A stretch of DNA of 21,847 nucleotides from DATDVH01 sp035290045. Its GTDB lineage: Bacteria > Patescibacteriota > Microgenomatia > UBA1406 > HO2-37-13b. Location: assembly GCA_035290045.1 (NCBI GenBank), contig DATDVH010000023.1, positions 1-21,847 of the forward strand, given 5' to 3'. A model generated the notes under the pieces. The model saw only the letters and a list, made by a program, of their open reading frames with translations. It was not told the origin of the DNA and searched no databases. Position numbers and translations under genes: made by a program. The first letter of the stretch is position 1. Each line of letters opens with the position of its first letter. Of the stretch, positions 7,158 through 14,317 are shown piece by piece.

Positions 7158-8945
7158 TTATTGCTTAAAAAGCTTCAAAAACACTTCTTTTGGTATCTCA
7201 ACACGCCCGATTTGCTTCATCATTTTTTTACCCTTTTTTTGCCTGTCAAGAAGTTTATCTTTCCGACTTCTATCACCGCCATAGAGTTTTTGAGTAACGT
7301 CTTTACGAAACGGGACAATCCGTTCGCTCGCAATAATTTTTCCCTTGTATTGTGCCTGAATTTTTATCTCATATTGTTGGCGAGGGATAAGATCGCGAAG
7401 ACGTTGGGTCAACAGACGTCCTCGTTCATATGCTCGCTCCGCAACGACAAATTCTGAAAACTCCTCAACTGGTTCACTATTCAATAATAAAATAAGCTTA
7501 TCTGCTTCAACTGACTGATACCTGATAAACTCCCAATCAAGAGAGGCATACCCTGATGTGATGGTTTTAAGATGATCATAGAAAGAGGTAATAAGCTCAG
7601 AAAGCGGCATCTCATAGGAAAGGTAGACATGTGATTTATTATCCATAGTGATAAATGTCCCACGAGACTCTTCGCACAACTGCATTACAACACCAGTGAA
7701 TTTTTGCGGAGTAACGATAGTAATCCTCGCAATCGGTTCACTATATTCATACCTTCTGGATGAAATTATATTGACGTCTACGATATTTTTTTTGTACTCC
7801 ACTGTGGGAGGAGTCAATACAAGACTCACACCAAACTCACGCTCCAATCGTTCACGCACCACGTCTGCGTGAAGAAGACCTAAAAATCCAACTCGCAGAC
7901 CTGAACCTAAGGCAGTACTATAAATCTGTTCATAGGTTAATGACGCGTCATTCAATGTTAATTTCTCCAACGCCTTTTTTACATCTTGATACGCGTGAGG
8001 ATCAGTGGGAAAAAGAGACGCATACACCATAGGTTTGACTGTTTTATATCCAGGGAGGGGAGGTTGCTTTTGTGAAAGATCACACATGGTATCTCCCACA
8101 CGCACCATGTGAATATCTTTAAGATTGGTAACCACATATCCTATCTCTCCCTCAACAAGTCGCACTTTTTTCGTCAATTCAGGAGTAAAAATGCCGACTT
8201 CCAATACCTCAAATTCAGCTTGAGTCGCATACAATTTTACTTTTACTCCTTTTTTAATCTCACCTTCAAAAACCCTAACAAACGCAATGACGCCACGATA
8301 TTGATCATAGTATGAATCAAAAATTAAAGCGCTCAATCCTAAATCCGAAGCTCTATATAAATGCGAATCATTAAAATCTAAATAATTTAAACTGTTCTGT
8401 TTTGTATTTTTAGGATGAGGTATTTTTTCAACCACAACTTCAAGCAAATTTTCCACATTCTGACCAGTTTTTGCAGATATCTCATATACATCAATCAATG
8501 CAACTCCAAGAAATTCTGCGAGTTCTTTTTTGGTATTGTCCACATCAGCTCCCGGCATATCAATCTTATTCACACACGGGATAATCACTTTATCAAGACT
8601 TATTGCCTTGTATCCGTGAGCGATGGTTTGCGCTTGCATGCCCTGCGTCGCATCAACCAAAAGTATCACTCCCTCAACACACGCAAGGGTGCGCTCCACT
8701 TCATAGGAGAAATCAACATGTCCAGGAGTATCTATAAGGTTTAAAATATATCCATGGTATTCCATCCTTACTGGCGCTAATTTTATAGTTATGCCTCGTT
8801 CGCGAGAGATGGGATTTTGATCAAGCACCTGTTCCTGATGTTTGCCTTTTACCACAACTCCTGTAATCTCAAGCAGACGATCGGCAAGGGTAGATTTCCC
8901 ATGATCCACATGGGCTATGATAGCAAAATTACGTATATTGTTCAT
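7158..8945 (-). CDS. lepA: Elongation factor 4 (LepA), ribosome back-translocase GTPase
   Basis: Translational GTPase that binds the ribosome and acts in initiation, biogenesis or back-translocation under stress. The protein is 595 residues, the normal length. G motifs are intact: AHVDHGKST (residues 11-19), RERGITI, DTPGHVDF and NKID. The EF4-specific C-terminal domain is present: GYASLDWEF, the AERAYERGR.L..RLRDLIPRQQ segment, and the positively charged RKDVTQKLYGGDRSRKDKLLDRQKKGKKMMK tail motif that reaches the peptidyl transferase centre. The start at 8945 gives the usual MNNIRNFAIIAHVDHGKS N-terminus. Upstream is a possible extended -10 (TGATAAAAT) and an AGGA about 10 nt before the ATG, so this gene may have a short leader, unlike several neighbours. 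Confidence 0.96.
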   Translation of the reverse strand: MNNIRNFAIIAHVDHGKSTLADRLLEITGVVVKGKHQEQVLDQNPISRERGITIKLAPVRMEYHGYILNLIDTPGHVDFSYEVERTLACVEGVILLVDATQGMQAQTIAHGYKAISLDKVIIPCVNKIDMPGADVDNTKKELAEFLGVALIDVYEISAKTGQNVENLLEVVVEKIPHPKNTKQNSLNYLDFNDSHLYRASDLGLSALIFDSYYDQYRGVIAFVRVFEGEIKKGVKVKLYATQAEFEVLEVGIFTPELTKKVRLVEGEIGYVVTNLKDIHMVRVGDTMCDLSQKQPPLPGYKTVKPMVYASLFPTDPHAYQDVKKALEKLTLNDASLTYEQIYSTALGSGLRVGFLGLLHADVVRERLEREFGVSLVLTPPTVEYKKNIVDVNIISSRRYEYSEPIARITIVTPQKFTGVVMQLCEESRGTFITMDNKSHVYLSYEMPLSELITSFYDHLKTITSGYASLDWEFIRYQSVEADKLILLLNSEPVEEFSEFVVAERAYERGRLLTQRLRDLIPRQQYEIKIQAQYKGKIIASERIVPFRKDVTQKLYGGDRSRKDKLLDRQKKGKKMMKQIGRVEIPKEVFLKLFKQ

Positions 8946-8994
8946 ATTTAGCTTATCCTATTTTATCAAATACGACAATTTCTATCCGTTATAT

Positions 8995-9020
8995 TATCCT
9001 GTACAAATATGTACAGGATA
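8995..9020. repeat. Perfect 11-bp inverted repeat with 4-nt loop upstream of lepA
   Basis: Arms TATCCTGTACA (8995-9005) and TGTACAGGATA (9010-9020) are exact reverse complements around an AATA loop. It sits 50 nt upstream of the lepA start and just before a relic ORF. No T-run follows, so a terminator is unlikely; an operator or a stem-loop in an upstream transcript is possible. Confidence 0.8.
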
Positions 9021-9137
9021 GATGTCTAATTGAAGCAGGAGAGAACGCTTTTTCACACAAATGATTTGGCTTTGCTCTGGCGTATCAACTATAGAAATAC
9101 TCTTTATACCACCTTAACGACGAGATCCAGCGTATAG
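9017..9137 (+). pseudogene. Frameshifted relic of a small wHTH/AbiEi-antitoxin-like gene
   Basis: Two overlapping frames give consecutive pieces of what looks like one protein: LIEAGENAFSH (9026-9058) and then, after a -1/+2 shift near 9056, TNDLALLWRINYRNTLYTTL (9057-9116), ending at a TAG at 9135. The combined pattern 'F(S/T)..DLALLW.I..RNTLYTTL' recalls the N-terminal winged-helix start of AbiEi-like antitoxin regulators common in these genomes, by memory only. No start codon or continuation is visible, so it would be a decayed fragment. The rest of the gap to 9176 shows nothing further. Confidence 0.3.
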
Positions 9138-9176
9138 AAACTTCGCTTCAAAAACCCTAAAAGAAATAATAAATTC

Positions 9177-10829
9177 TTAAACCCGTTTATATATCCTCAC
9201 CACTGGATGGTCAAAGACACTCCATGTCTCCTCTGCGTTCTCATCAGGAAACTCAATAATCTTTTTGCCAAAAAACTCTATACGAGGATATGAAGTAAAC
9301 TCAGCGACTTTTTGAAATCCTAAATCACCGTCAAATAACTTTTCATAATACTCTGCTAACGCCGGATACTGTGTTTTTGGATGATTTTTGAAAATGCGCC
9401 GAGAGGGGACAAAAATATAATCTACTCTTGCTAAATGTTCTTTTAGTGCTAGTTGCAACTGAACATTCTCATCCAAATCATAAAAGTTAAACGGAATGTA
9501 ATTGTAGTTTACTTTTTGATTTTTTATTTTTGATTTTTTATTTTGAAATGGTATATCAATCACATTTGCCGTTTCCGATAAAATATACGATCCTTCTGGA
9601 ATGTTCTTATGTATCCAATCTGACGCGATAAAACGCACATCGGGATTTTGATAAATGGCAAGATATGCTATACCAGGAATTAAAAATGTAAAAAAGAAAG
9701 CGTAAAATATACAGTAAATAATATACAGGTGAATTCTTGACTCCCGAAAATATCTTTTTACATGCTCAAAACATGAATATAAGAATAACACCGCAAAAAC
9801 TGACAATAAAGGCAACGCAGGCGCCATAAAGCGCGTCCACTTGACATACAAAAAACTCACGGATATAAAATATATCAAAAACGCGCACCGCAGTAAACTA
9901 ATTTTTCTGTCTCTCCATGGCAAAAAAATAAATCCCAACAAAGCGAAAAGATACTGTATCCAACCCAGCGAATACGGAAAAACCTTATTCATCTGAAATA
10001 GAATCGGAGTAACATTTTCAAATTGTCGGGTATAGAAAACTTTTGTTTTACCTATCGCAACGGCTGATTCGTAATTCATACTCCCTAAAAAATCATTCAA
10101 TGAAATCAGATTGTGCGGAGAGAAAAACAATGAAAAAAAAGCGGTCAACAATAAAAAAGGAGAAATAAAAAGGAAAAAGTTTTTGCGTGTAGATTTTGAA
10201 AAAAGAACTGCAAGAGGCGGAATGATAGAAAAAATGAAAGAAGACATTTTCGTCGCGATTGCTAACCCCGAAAAAAGCGAAAGAAACACAGTCGCGATCC
10301 ACTCCAATTTATTAAATAATTGCAGTGAATAATAAATAATTAAAGTATACAACAACATCAAAAGCGACTCTGTTGTGCCAAAGTGGGCAAATTGGATGAA
10401 ATAAGGTTGAAAAATAAAAAATAAAAAATAAAAAATAAAAGATAAAAAAGATACTTCCTTAAATAATAGACGAATTATTTTCATCAAAACAAACACTGTC
10501 GCCACCGATGCTATTGCAGAGATGATCCGTAAACTCATCACCGCCTCAAAAAAACTAATCGGTAAAAATAACTTTTGAGCAACAAAATGATAGATTTGAA
10601 TCAATATATATCCAAGATATAAGGGAAACTGTCCGTATGCAAAAAAATGAGGATTAAAGCAGTTTTGAATTTTGAAATTTGGATTTTGAATTTCGCAATT
10701 CAATCTTTGAATTGAAACTGCCATATTGCGCTCATCAGGATGCATGGGGTAGGGCAATCCCCAATCAAGTCCCACAAAACAAGTATATAAAAGAAGAAGA
10801 AAAATCCCAAAAACGATCACTTTTTTCAT
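9177..10829 (-). CDS. GT39/PMT-like polytopic membrane glycosyltransferase
   Basis: The protein is 550 residues with an N-terminal hydrophobic segment, then about ten or more predicted membrane spans and a soluble C-terminal part from about residue 385. The first outer loop holds GLPYPMHPDERNMA; an acidic pair (Asp32-Glu33) at this place is the catalytic feature of GT-C enzymes of the PMT/ArnT type, which transfer a sugar from a polyprenyl-phosphate donor on the outer membrane face. The acceptor is unknown. Three low-complexity insertions interrupt it: residues 46-57 (EIQNPNFKIQNC, duplicating an NC pair), a Phe/Leu/Ile-rich membrane stretch encoded by a heptanucleotide repeat, and a KKSKIKNQK stretch near residues 430-440. 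It is flanked on both sides by gene relics, which suggests an accessory gene. A -10 box lies 7 nt before its ATG. Confidence 0.75.
   Translation of the reverse strand: MKKVIVFGIFLLLLYTCFVGLDWGLPYPMHPDERNMAVSIQRLNCEIQNPNFKIQNCFNPHFFAYGQFPLYLGYILIQIYHFVAQKLFLPISFFEAVMSLRIISAIASVATVFVLMKIIRLLFKEVSFLSFIFYFLFFIFQPYFIQFAHFGTTESLLMLLYTLIIYYSLQLFNKLEWIATVFLSLFSGLAIATKMSSFIFSIIPPLAVLFSKSTRKNFFLFISPFLLLTAFFSLFFSPHNLISLNDFLGSMNYESAVAIGKTKVFYTRQFENVTPILFQMNKVFPYSLGWIQYLFALLGFIFLPWRDRKISLLRCAFLIYFISVSFLYVKWTRFMAPALPLLSVFAVLFLYSCFEHVKRYFRESRIHLYIIYCIFYAFFFTFLIPGIAYLAIYQNPDVRFIASDWIHKNIPEGSYILSETANVIDIPFQNKKSKIKNQKVNYNYIPFNFYDLDENVQLQLALKEHLARVDYIFVPSRRIFKNHPKTQYPALAEYYEKLFDGDLGFQKVAEFTSYPRIEFFGKKIIEFPDENAEETWSVFDHPVVRIYKRV
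9513..9540. repeat. Two tandem 14-nt AT-rich units inside the PMT-like gene
   Basis: The unit TTTTTGATTTTTTA occurs twice in a row (9513-9526, 9527-9540) and is followed by a partial third. On the gene's sense strand it encodes KKSKIKNQK, a polar insertion in the soluble C-terminal domain. Confidence 0.8.
10410..10449. repeat. Heptanucleotide AAAAATA tandem repeat inside the PMT-like gene
   Basis: T recurs every 7 nt (10415, 10422, 10429, 10436, 10443), giving four exact AAAAATA copies and one variant. On the sense strand it encodes FIFYFLFFIF, a membrane span. A 19-nt part (10429-10447) recurs exactly at 11420-11438 in the next gene. Confidence 0.85.
10662..10694. repeat. In-frame 33-36 nt AT-rich insertion in the PMT-like gene
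   Basis: An imperfect repeat of (A)TTTTGAATTTTGAAATT type on the plus strand encodes EIQNPNFKIQN on the sense strand. It separates RLNC from CFNPHFFAYGQFP, and the Asn-Cys pair is present on both sides, as expected of an insertion with a short duplication. Confidence 0.65.
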
Positions 10830-10836
10830 TCTTTAC

Positions 10837-10842
10837 ATTATA
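10837..10842 (-). promoter_or_regulatory. -10 box of the PMT-like gene, leaderless geometry
   Basis: Reading on the minus strand, a consensus TATAAT ends 7 nt before the ATG at 10829. The -35 region (GTAATA at 17 nt) is weak. The predicted start site falls at the start codon. Confidence 0.5.
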
Positions 10843-10997
10843 CGGAATTTGTTTTTCATTATTACCTTGACTATCTGCTTGAATGTTTTATTCGATTTCA
10901 TTCGTTAAAAGAGTCTCGTTTTAATGATCGCAGAGGAAACTCACCACTTGAGGTTGATGAATTAGCTAAAATCAATACAGTGCCAAAAAAATCTTGA
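10839..10997 (+). pseudogene. C-terminal relic of an unknown, possibly transposase, ORF
   Basis: An open frame without a start codon ends at TGA 10995-10997 and reads ...YLLECFIRFHSLKESRF, NDRRGNSPLEVDELAK, INTVPKKS. The amino acid composition looks like real protein rather than noise, and the 'RFHSLKESRFND..G.SPLEV' pattern resembles the end of DDE-type transposases, where a Tyr/His-rich helix precedes a '.SP(L/F)E' motif. This is a weak resemblance. The upstream half would overlap the start and promoter of the minus-strand PMT-like gene, so only a decayed tail remains. Confidence 0.35.
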
Positions 10998-11003
10998 AGA
11001 AAA

Positions 11004-11465
11004 CTACACCTTAATTTTATACTTCTTCGTCACTATTTTTCCAGAAGCAAGCTCAATGGTTGCCTCAAAACGAGCATTTTTGATACTGGGATGATAGCGG
11101 CAAACTCCTGAAGAACAGGTACCAAAGAGAAGTTCTCGGGTAATATTTTTTCCCGCCGATGCATCAACCGTGCCTGAGACACCTTCATCTTTTCCATCGG
11201 TTTGATAAATAAGTGTATACGTTATATTTTTTGCTTTTTTCAAGTTGTTAAAATAGACTCTCAAGGCTTTGCGATCCTTACGAAGTTTCGGAGATATCCC
11301 AACGCTTAAAGAAACTGTAGAAGCTTTTTTTGTAGTGGTTTTACTGACGGCTTTTTTCGCCTGTGGAAGAGTCTTTGCATCAACCAATACAGCAAAAATG
11401 AATATATAAATAAAAAATATAAAAAATAAAAGATAAAATATAAAAAATATCCTTTTTTTTCTCAT
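11004..11465 (-). CDS. Small secreted or membrane-anchored protein of unknown function
   Basis: The protein is 153 residues with a classic export signal: MRKKR, then a very hydrophobic Phe/Ile stretch (residues 6-28) and a small-residue region around 'AVLVDAKT', where signal peptidase might cut. The mature part is a Thr/Ser/Lys-rich linker followed by a beta-rich domain with 'LRVYFNNLKKAKNITYTLIYQTDGKDEG'-type strands (residues about 67-95) and a conserved-looking 'LLFGTCSSGVCRYH' segment with two cysteines that could form a disulphide. I do not recognise the family. The signal's hydrophobic core is encoded by an AT-rich repeat shared with the upstream PMT-like gene. It is transcribed divergently from the next gene. 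Confidence 0.7.
   Translation of the reverse strand: MRKKRIFFIFYLLFFIFFIYIFIFAVLVDAKTLPQAKKAVSKTTTKKASTVSLSVGISPKLRKDRKALRVYFNNLKKAKNITYTLIYQTDGKDEGVSGTVDASAGKNITRELLFGTCSSGVCRYHPSIKNARFEATIELASGKIVTKKYKIKV
11400..11458. repeat. AT-rich repeat encoding the signal-peptide core
   Basis: A run of ATAAAAAATA-type units on the plus strand overlaps the 5' end of the minus-strand secreted-protein gene. Positions 11420-11438 are identical over 19 nt to 10429-10447. On the sense strand it encodes Phe, Ile, Tyr and Leu only. Confidence 0.7.
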
Positions 11466-11471
11466 AAATAT

Positions 11472-11502
11472 ATGATACTCTATAGATAACTGTTTTTGTC
11501 AA
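11472..11502 (-). promoter_or_regulatory. Predicted promoter of the small secreted protein, leaderless geometry
   Basis: On the minus strand, a consensus -35 TTGACA (11502-11497) precedes TATCAT (11477-11472) by 19 nt. The -10 box ends 6 nt before the ATG at 11465. The same -35 bases read TTGTCA on the plus strand, towards the divergent gene, but no well-spaced -10 box matches it there. Confidence 0.5.
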
Positions 11503-11537
11503 GTATTTTAAGATATAGACTGTATCATAGTATGATT

Positions 11538-12191
11538 ATGAATAAAAAAATAATAGGCATTATCCTTATCACAATCGTTATTGTCACTCTTGTCGCGGTT
11601 GGAAAAGGACTATCTAACAATCCAAAAAAAGAGACTGTAGTTGAACCAGTTCTGAACATAGTAGATGAACTACCTACACAAACTCCTCAACCTGAGGAGA
11701 TAAAAACATATACCGATCCTGCTGGTTTTACCTTCCGATATCCCTTGGACGTTACAGTCGTTTCTAAAAAAACTAGTGATGAAACGTTCTATTCTGATAT
11801 TGATATCACCTCAGACTCGCACGAAGGAAACATTCAAATCAGAGTAAAAGATACAACGCTGACGACTATTAAAGACTGGATGAAAAAAGAAAACTTCAAA
11901 CCACTCACTAATGAGATAAAAAAAATTGAGTTTGCCGGACTGACCGCAACTCAATTCACTGACAATGGCAAAAGCATCACCGCAATCATTGATCAAAAGA
12001 TACTTTTCACTATCAGCACTGACTTACAAAAAGATGATGCATTCTGGAAAAATATAAATGATACCATCGTCTCATCATTTGTATTTGCTACTACAGAGGA
12101 AAAAATAACCACTCTAAAACAAAATTCTACACCATCTACAGACGGAGCTTCAGATGAGATAGACGGAGAGGTAGAGGAGATCGTTGAATAA
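11538..12191 (+). CDS. Membrane-anchored protein of unknown function
   Basis: The protein is 217 residues from the ATG at 11538; an ATG two codons upstream (11532) is nearly as likely. An N-terminal membrane anchor (IIGIILITIVIVTLVAVGKGL, in pieces at residues 4-24) is followed by a Pro/Glu/Thr-rich linker and a soluble outer domain of about 140 residues. That domain begins 'TYTDPAGFTFRYPLDV' and continues with 'IQIRVKDTTLTTIKDW', 'FAGLTATQFTDNG' and a final 'FWKNINDTIVSSFVF'. This pattern is like the PsbP/DUF-type lipoprotein-like beta domains seen in many bacterial envelope proteins, but I cannot name the family. The last 25 residues are acidic. A TATCAT hexamer at 11523-11528 is the best -10 candidate. 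It lies 20 nt before the flippase gene. Confidence 0.7.
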   Translation: MNKKIIGIILITIVIVTLVAVGKGLSNNPKKETVVEPVLNIVDELPTQTPQPEEIKTYTDPAGFTFRYPLDVTVVSKKTSDETFYSDIDITSDSHEGNIQIRVKDTTLTTIKDWMKKENFKPLTNEIKKIEFAGLTATQFTDNGKSITAIIDQKILFTISTDLQKDDAFWKNINDTIVSSFVFATTEEKITTLKQNSTPSTDGASDEIDGEVEEIVE

Positions 12192-12211
12192 GCATATTTG
12201 ACTAAAATGTT

Positions 12212-13474
12212 ATGAAAAAACTTCTTAAGCTCATCTTAGGTAATACTTTTACTCAAGGCAGCCTGTTTCTCACTTTCTCAACATTCATAGTCTACATCTC
12301 AAATTATATATTCAATTTCCTTATAGGGCATTATCTGGGACCTGTAGGATTTGGAGAGATCACATCGTTATTTTCCTATCAATATATCAGTATGGTTCCT
12401 ATCTTAGTATTGACAACCATAATCATACAAAAAATAGGCGGATCGGAAAACCCTTATTCAACGTGTAAAGATGTAGAATACCTTTTTTGGAATAAAATAA
12501 AAAAATGGTGGTGGATTGGTCTTATAGGAGCTGTCATTTTGCCTTTTCTTCCCAATCTTACCAATCTATCACCTCTCGTTAGTCTCTCTTTATTCCCTCT
12601 TTTTATACTCGGATTTTTTACGTCTTTTTATACAGGAGCACTGCAAGGACTGCATCTTTTTTTTGCTTTTTCAGCCATTGCTATAATCGCGGCGTTTGTG
12701 AAGCTCCTCGGAGCAGTCGCAGTCGCATTCAATATTGACGGAATAACTATTATTATTGTTTTTCTTTTAACCTCCTCATTGTACACCTGTATCGCAAGTT
12801 ATAGAAAATATAAACATGTTGTACACAAAAAAAACCCACATACGAAGTCATCTCTAAATTATAGTCTCATTGCTCTTATTAAAAATCGCCACACTTATTA
12901 CACGCTTTTTTCTGTTCTTTCTCTTACTTTTTTTAATAATGCTGACGTCATTTTCGTTAAAAAATATTTTTCTGCATTTGATTCAGGTATTTATAATGCG
13001 TGGTCACTGTTTGCAAAAATTATTTGGTATGTACTTACTCCTCTGTTGTTGATAAGTTTTATCTATTTTTCAAACAAAAAAAAATATATATATCATAGTA
13101 AAATATTTATTGGAGTTTTATTGTTTATTTGTATCGTAGGTATACTCAGTTATGTTGGATATACTTTCCTATCTCCATGGCTGAGTCTTTTTTTACTCGG
13201 CGAAAAATTCATCACTGTCAATCCTTATTTATCAAAAGCCGCATTATTTGGTACTTTTTATAGCATAATAGTATTTATAAATAATTATTTTTTAGCAAGA
13301 AAAAATCCAATGGTATTGCTCATGCCAATTCTTGTCATTTTATATTGCAGTATGTTATTTACTCTTAAAAAGAGTATTCCCTCAATAGTCCAATTTAACC
13401 TTACGTTTTCTTTTATCGCAGTCATAATCCATATAGGGGCATATATACAACAATCGTTAAAACAAACATCTTAA
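12212..13474 (+). CDS. MOP-superfamily polysaccharide flippase (Wzx-like)
   Basis: Integral membrane protein of 420 residues with about twelve predicted spans. The N-terminus 'LFLTFSTFIVYISNYIFNFL' followed by 'GHYLGPVGFGEITSLFSY' is typical of oligosaccharide/lipid-II-type flippases: a first helix, a Gly-Pro.(G/E)FG loop and a second helix. These proteins move lipid-linked sugar units from the cytoplasmic to the outer face. The protein is slightly short for the family (commonly 430-500). The middle loop 'KHVVHKKNPHTKSS' marks the join of the two six-helix halves. It leads the surface-polysaccharide locus and sits next to an ABC exporter, so the locus has two possible routes across the membrane. 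Confidence 0.8.
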   Translation: MKKLLKLILGNTFTQGSLFLTFSTFIVYISNYIFNFLIGHYLGPVGFGEITSLFSYQYISMVPILVLTTIIIQKIGGSENPYSTCKDVEYLFWNKIKKWWWIGLIGAVILPFLPNLTNLSPLVSLSLFPLFILGFFTSFYTGALQGLHLFFAFSAIAIIAAFVKLLGAVAVAFNIDGITIIIVFLLTSSLYTCIASYRKYKHVVHKKNPHTKSSLNYSLIALIKNRHTYYTLFSVLSLTFFNNADVIFVKKYFSAFDSGIYNAWSLFAKIIWYVLTPLLLISFIYFSNKKKYIYHSKIFIGVLLFICIVGILSYVGYTFLSPWLSLFLLGEKFITVNPYLSKAALFGTFYSIIVFINNYFLARKNPMVLLMPILVILYCSMLFTLKKSIPSIVQFNLTFSFIAVIIHIGAYIQQSLKQTS

Positions 13475-13503
13475 AAATTATCTCATAGTCTCATATTTTT
13501 TGT

Positions 13504-13509
13504 TACAAT
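13504..13509 (+). promoter_or_regulatory. Extended -10 promoter element of the ABC exporter operon, leaderless geometry
   Basis: TACAAT at 13504-13509 is preceded by TG at 13501-13502 (a TGn extended -10). It ends 7 nt before the permease ATG at 13517. There is no good -35 box at 17 nt, as often seen with extended -10 promoters. Confidence 0.5.
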
Positions 13510-13516
13510 AAAACAC

Positions 13517-14317
13517 ATGAACGGTATAAAAAGAAACCTAAAATCATTATGTCTATTTTGGAGATATAGAGAACTGCTCATCAATCTTACTCACCGAGAA
13601 ATCGCTCAACGATATAAACAATCAATATTAGGATACGCATGGGTCATACTGAATCCTCTTTTTCAATTATTAGTTATGAATTTTGTATTTTCAACTATTT
13701 TAAAAATACCTTCGCTGAATGTTCCATTTATCATTTTTCTCTCGGTCGGATTATTGCCATGGAACCTTTTTACCCAAACTCTTACTTCATCGACAACCAT
13801 GCTTGTTGCAAATAATACGCTTATCACTAAAATCTATTTTCCTCGCGAGATTTTGGTCTATGCCACTATGATTGCGAAAATCGTTGACTTTCTTTTTTCG
13901 TGTCTCATATTAGTCATTTTTTTAATTATTTTCAAAATTCCGCCAACAATCATGTTATTATGGCTTCCATTTATTTTTGTCATTCAATTTTTTTTCACAG
14001 CTGGGCTTGCACTCATACTTGCATCATTTAATCTTTTTTACCGTGATATACAATATATGCTCTCGTTTCTTCTTATATTATGGATGTATATGACTCCTAT
14101 TCTTTATCCTGTTGAAATAATACCTTATAGATTCAAGTTCGTTCTTTCACTCAATCCTATGGCAGTGATCGTGAATGCCTATAGACAAGTAATAATTGGA
14201 GGAAGTATGCCCAATATCATCAACTTAAGTATTGGATTTTTGACTTCTCTCATAGTTTTCTTAGTAGGATATAGTCTATTTAAAAAATTAGAAGGAGAAT
14301 TTGCCGACTATGTCTGA
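13517..14317 (+). CDS. ABC-2 polysaccharide export permease (Wzm/TagG-like)
   Basis: Membrane subunit of an ABC exporter for a completed lipid-linked polysaccharide. The protein is 266 residues with about six spans. The N-terminal amphipathic helix 'LLINLTHREIAQRYKQSILGYAWVIL' is the family hallmark that precedes helix 1, followed by NPLFQLLVMNFVFSTIL. The central 'FYRDIQYMLSFLLILWMYMTPILYPVEIIP' segment is also typical of Wzm/TagG/RfbA proteins. Its stop overlaps the ATPase start by 8 nt, so the two are translationally coupled and form one transporter. A likely extended -10 promoter sits directly before it. Confidence 0.92.
   Translation: MNGIKRNLKSLCLFWRYRELLINLTHREIAQRYKQSILGYAWVILNPLFQLLVMNFVFSTILKIPSLNVPFIIFLSVGLLPWNLFTQTLTSSTTMLVANNTLITKIYFPREILVYATMIAKIVDFLFSCLILVIFLIIFKIPPTIMLLWLPFIFVIQFFFTAGLALILASFNLFYRDIQYMLSFLLILWMYMTPILYPVEIIPYRFKFVLSLNPMAVIVNAYRQVIIGGSMPNIINLSIGFLTSLIVFLVGYSLFKKLEGEFADYV
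14293..14297 (+). promoter_or_regulatory. Shine-Dalgarno-like AGGAG before the ABC ATPase
   Basis: AGGAG lies 12 nt before the ATG at 14310, within the end of the permease gene. It is the clearest Shine-Dalgarno-like motif in the window and contrasts with the promoter-proximal genes that lack one. A TTG at 14301 is only 3 nt away and too close, which favours the ATG. Confidence 0.45.

Noticed and set aside
7074..7457. 127-residue plus-strand ORF over the folD-lepA junction
   Set aside because: It overlaps two well-supported genes and shows no family pattern.
11496..11537. Longer N-terminus for the membrane-anchored protein at 11538
   Set aside because: The TTG at 11496 would overlap the divergent promoter region and bury the membrane anchor behind a non-signal-like stretch.
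12184..12208. TTGAAT/TAAAAT as a flippase promoter
   Set aside because: The spacer is 13 nt and the -10 would end 3 nt before the ATG; too far from normal spacing.
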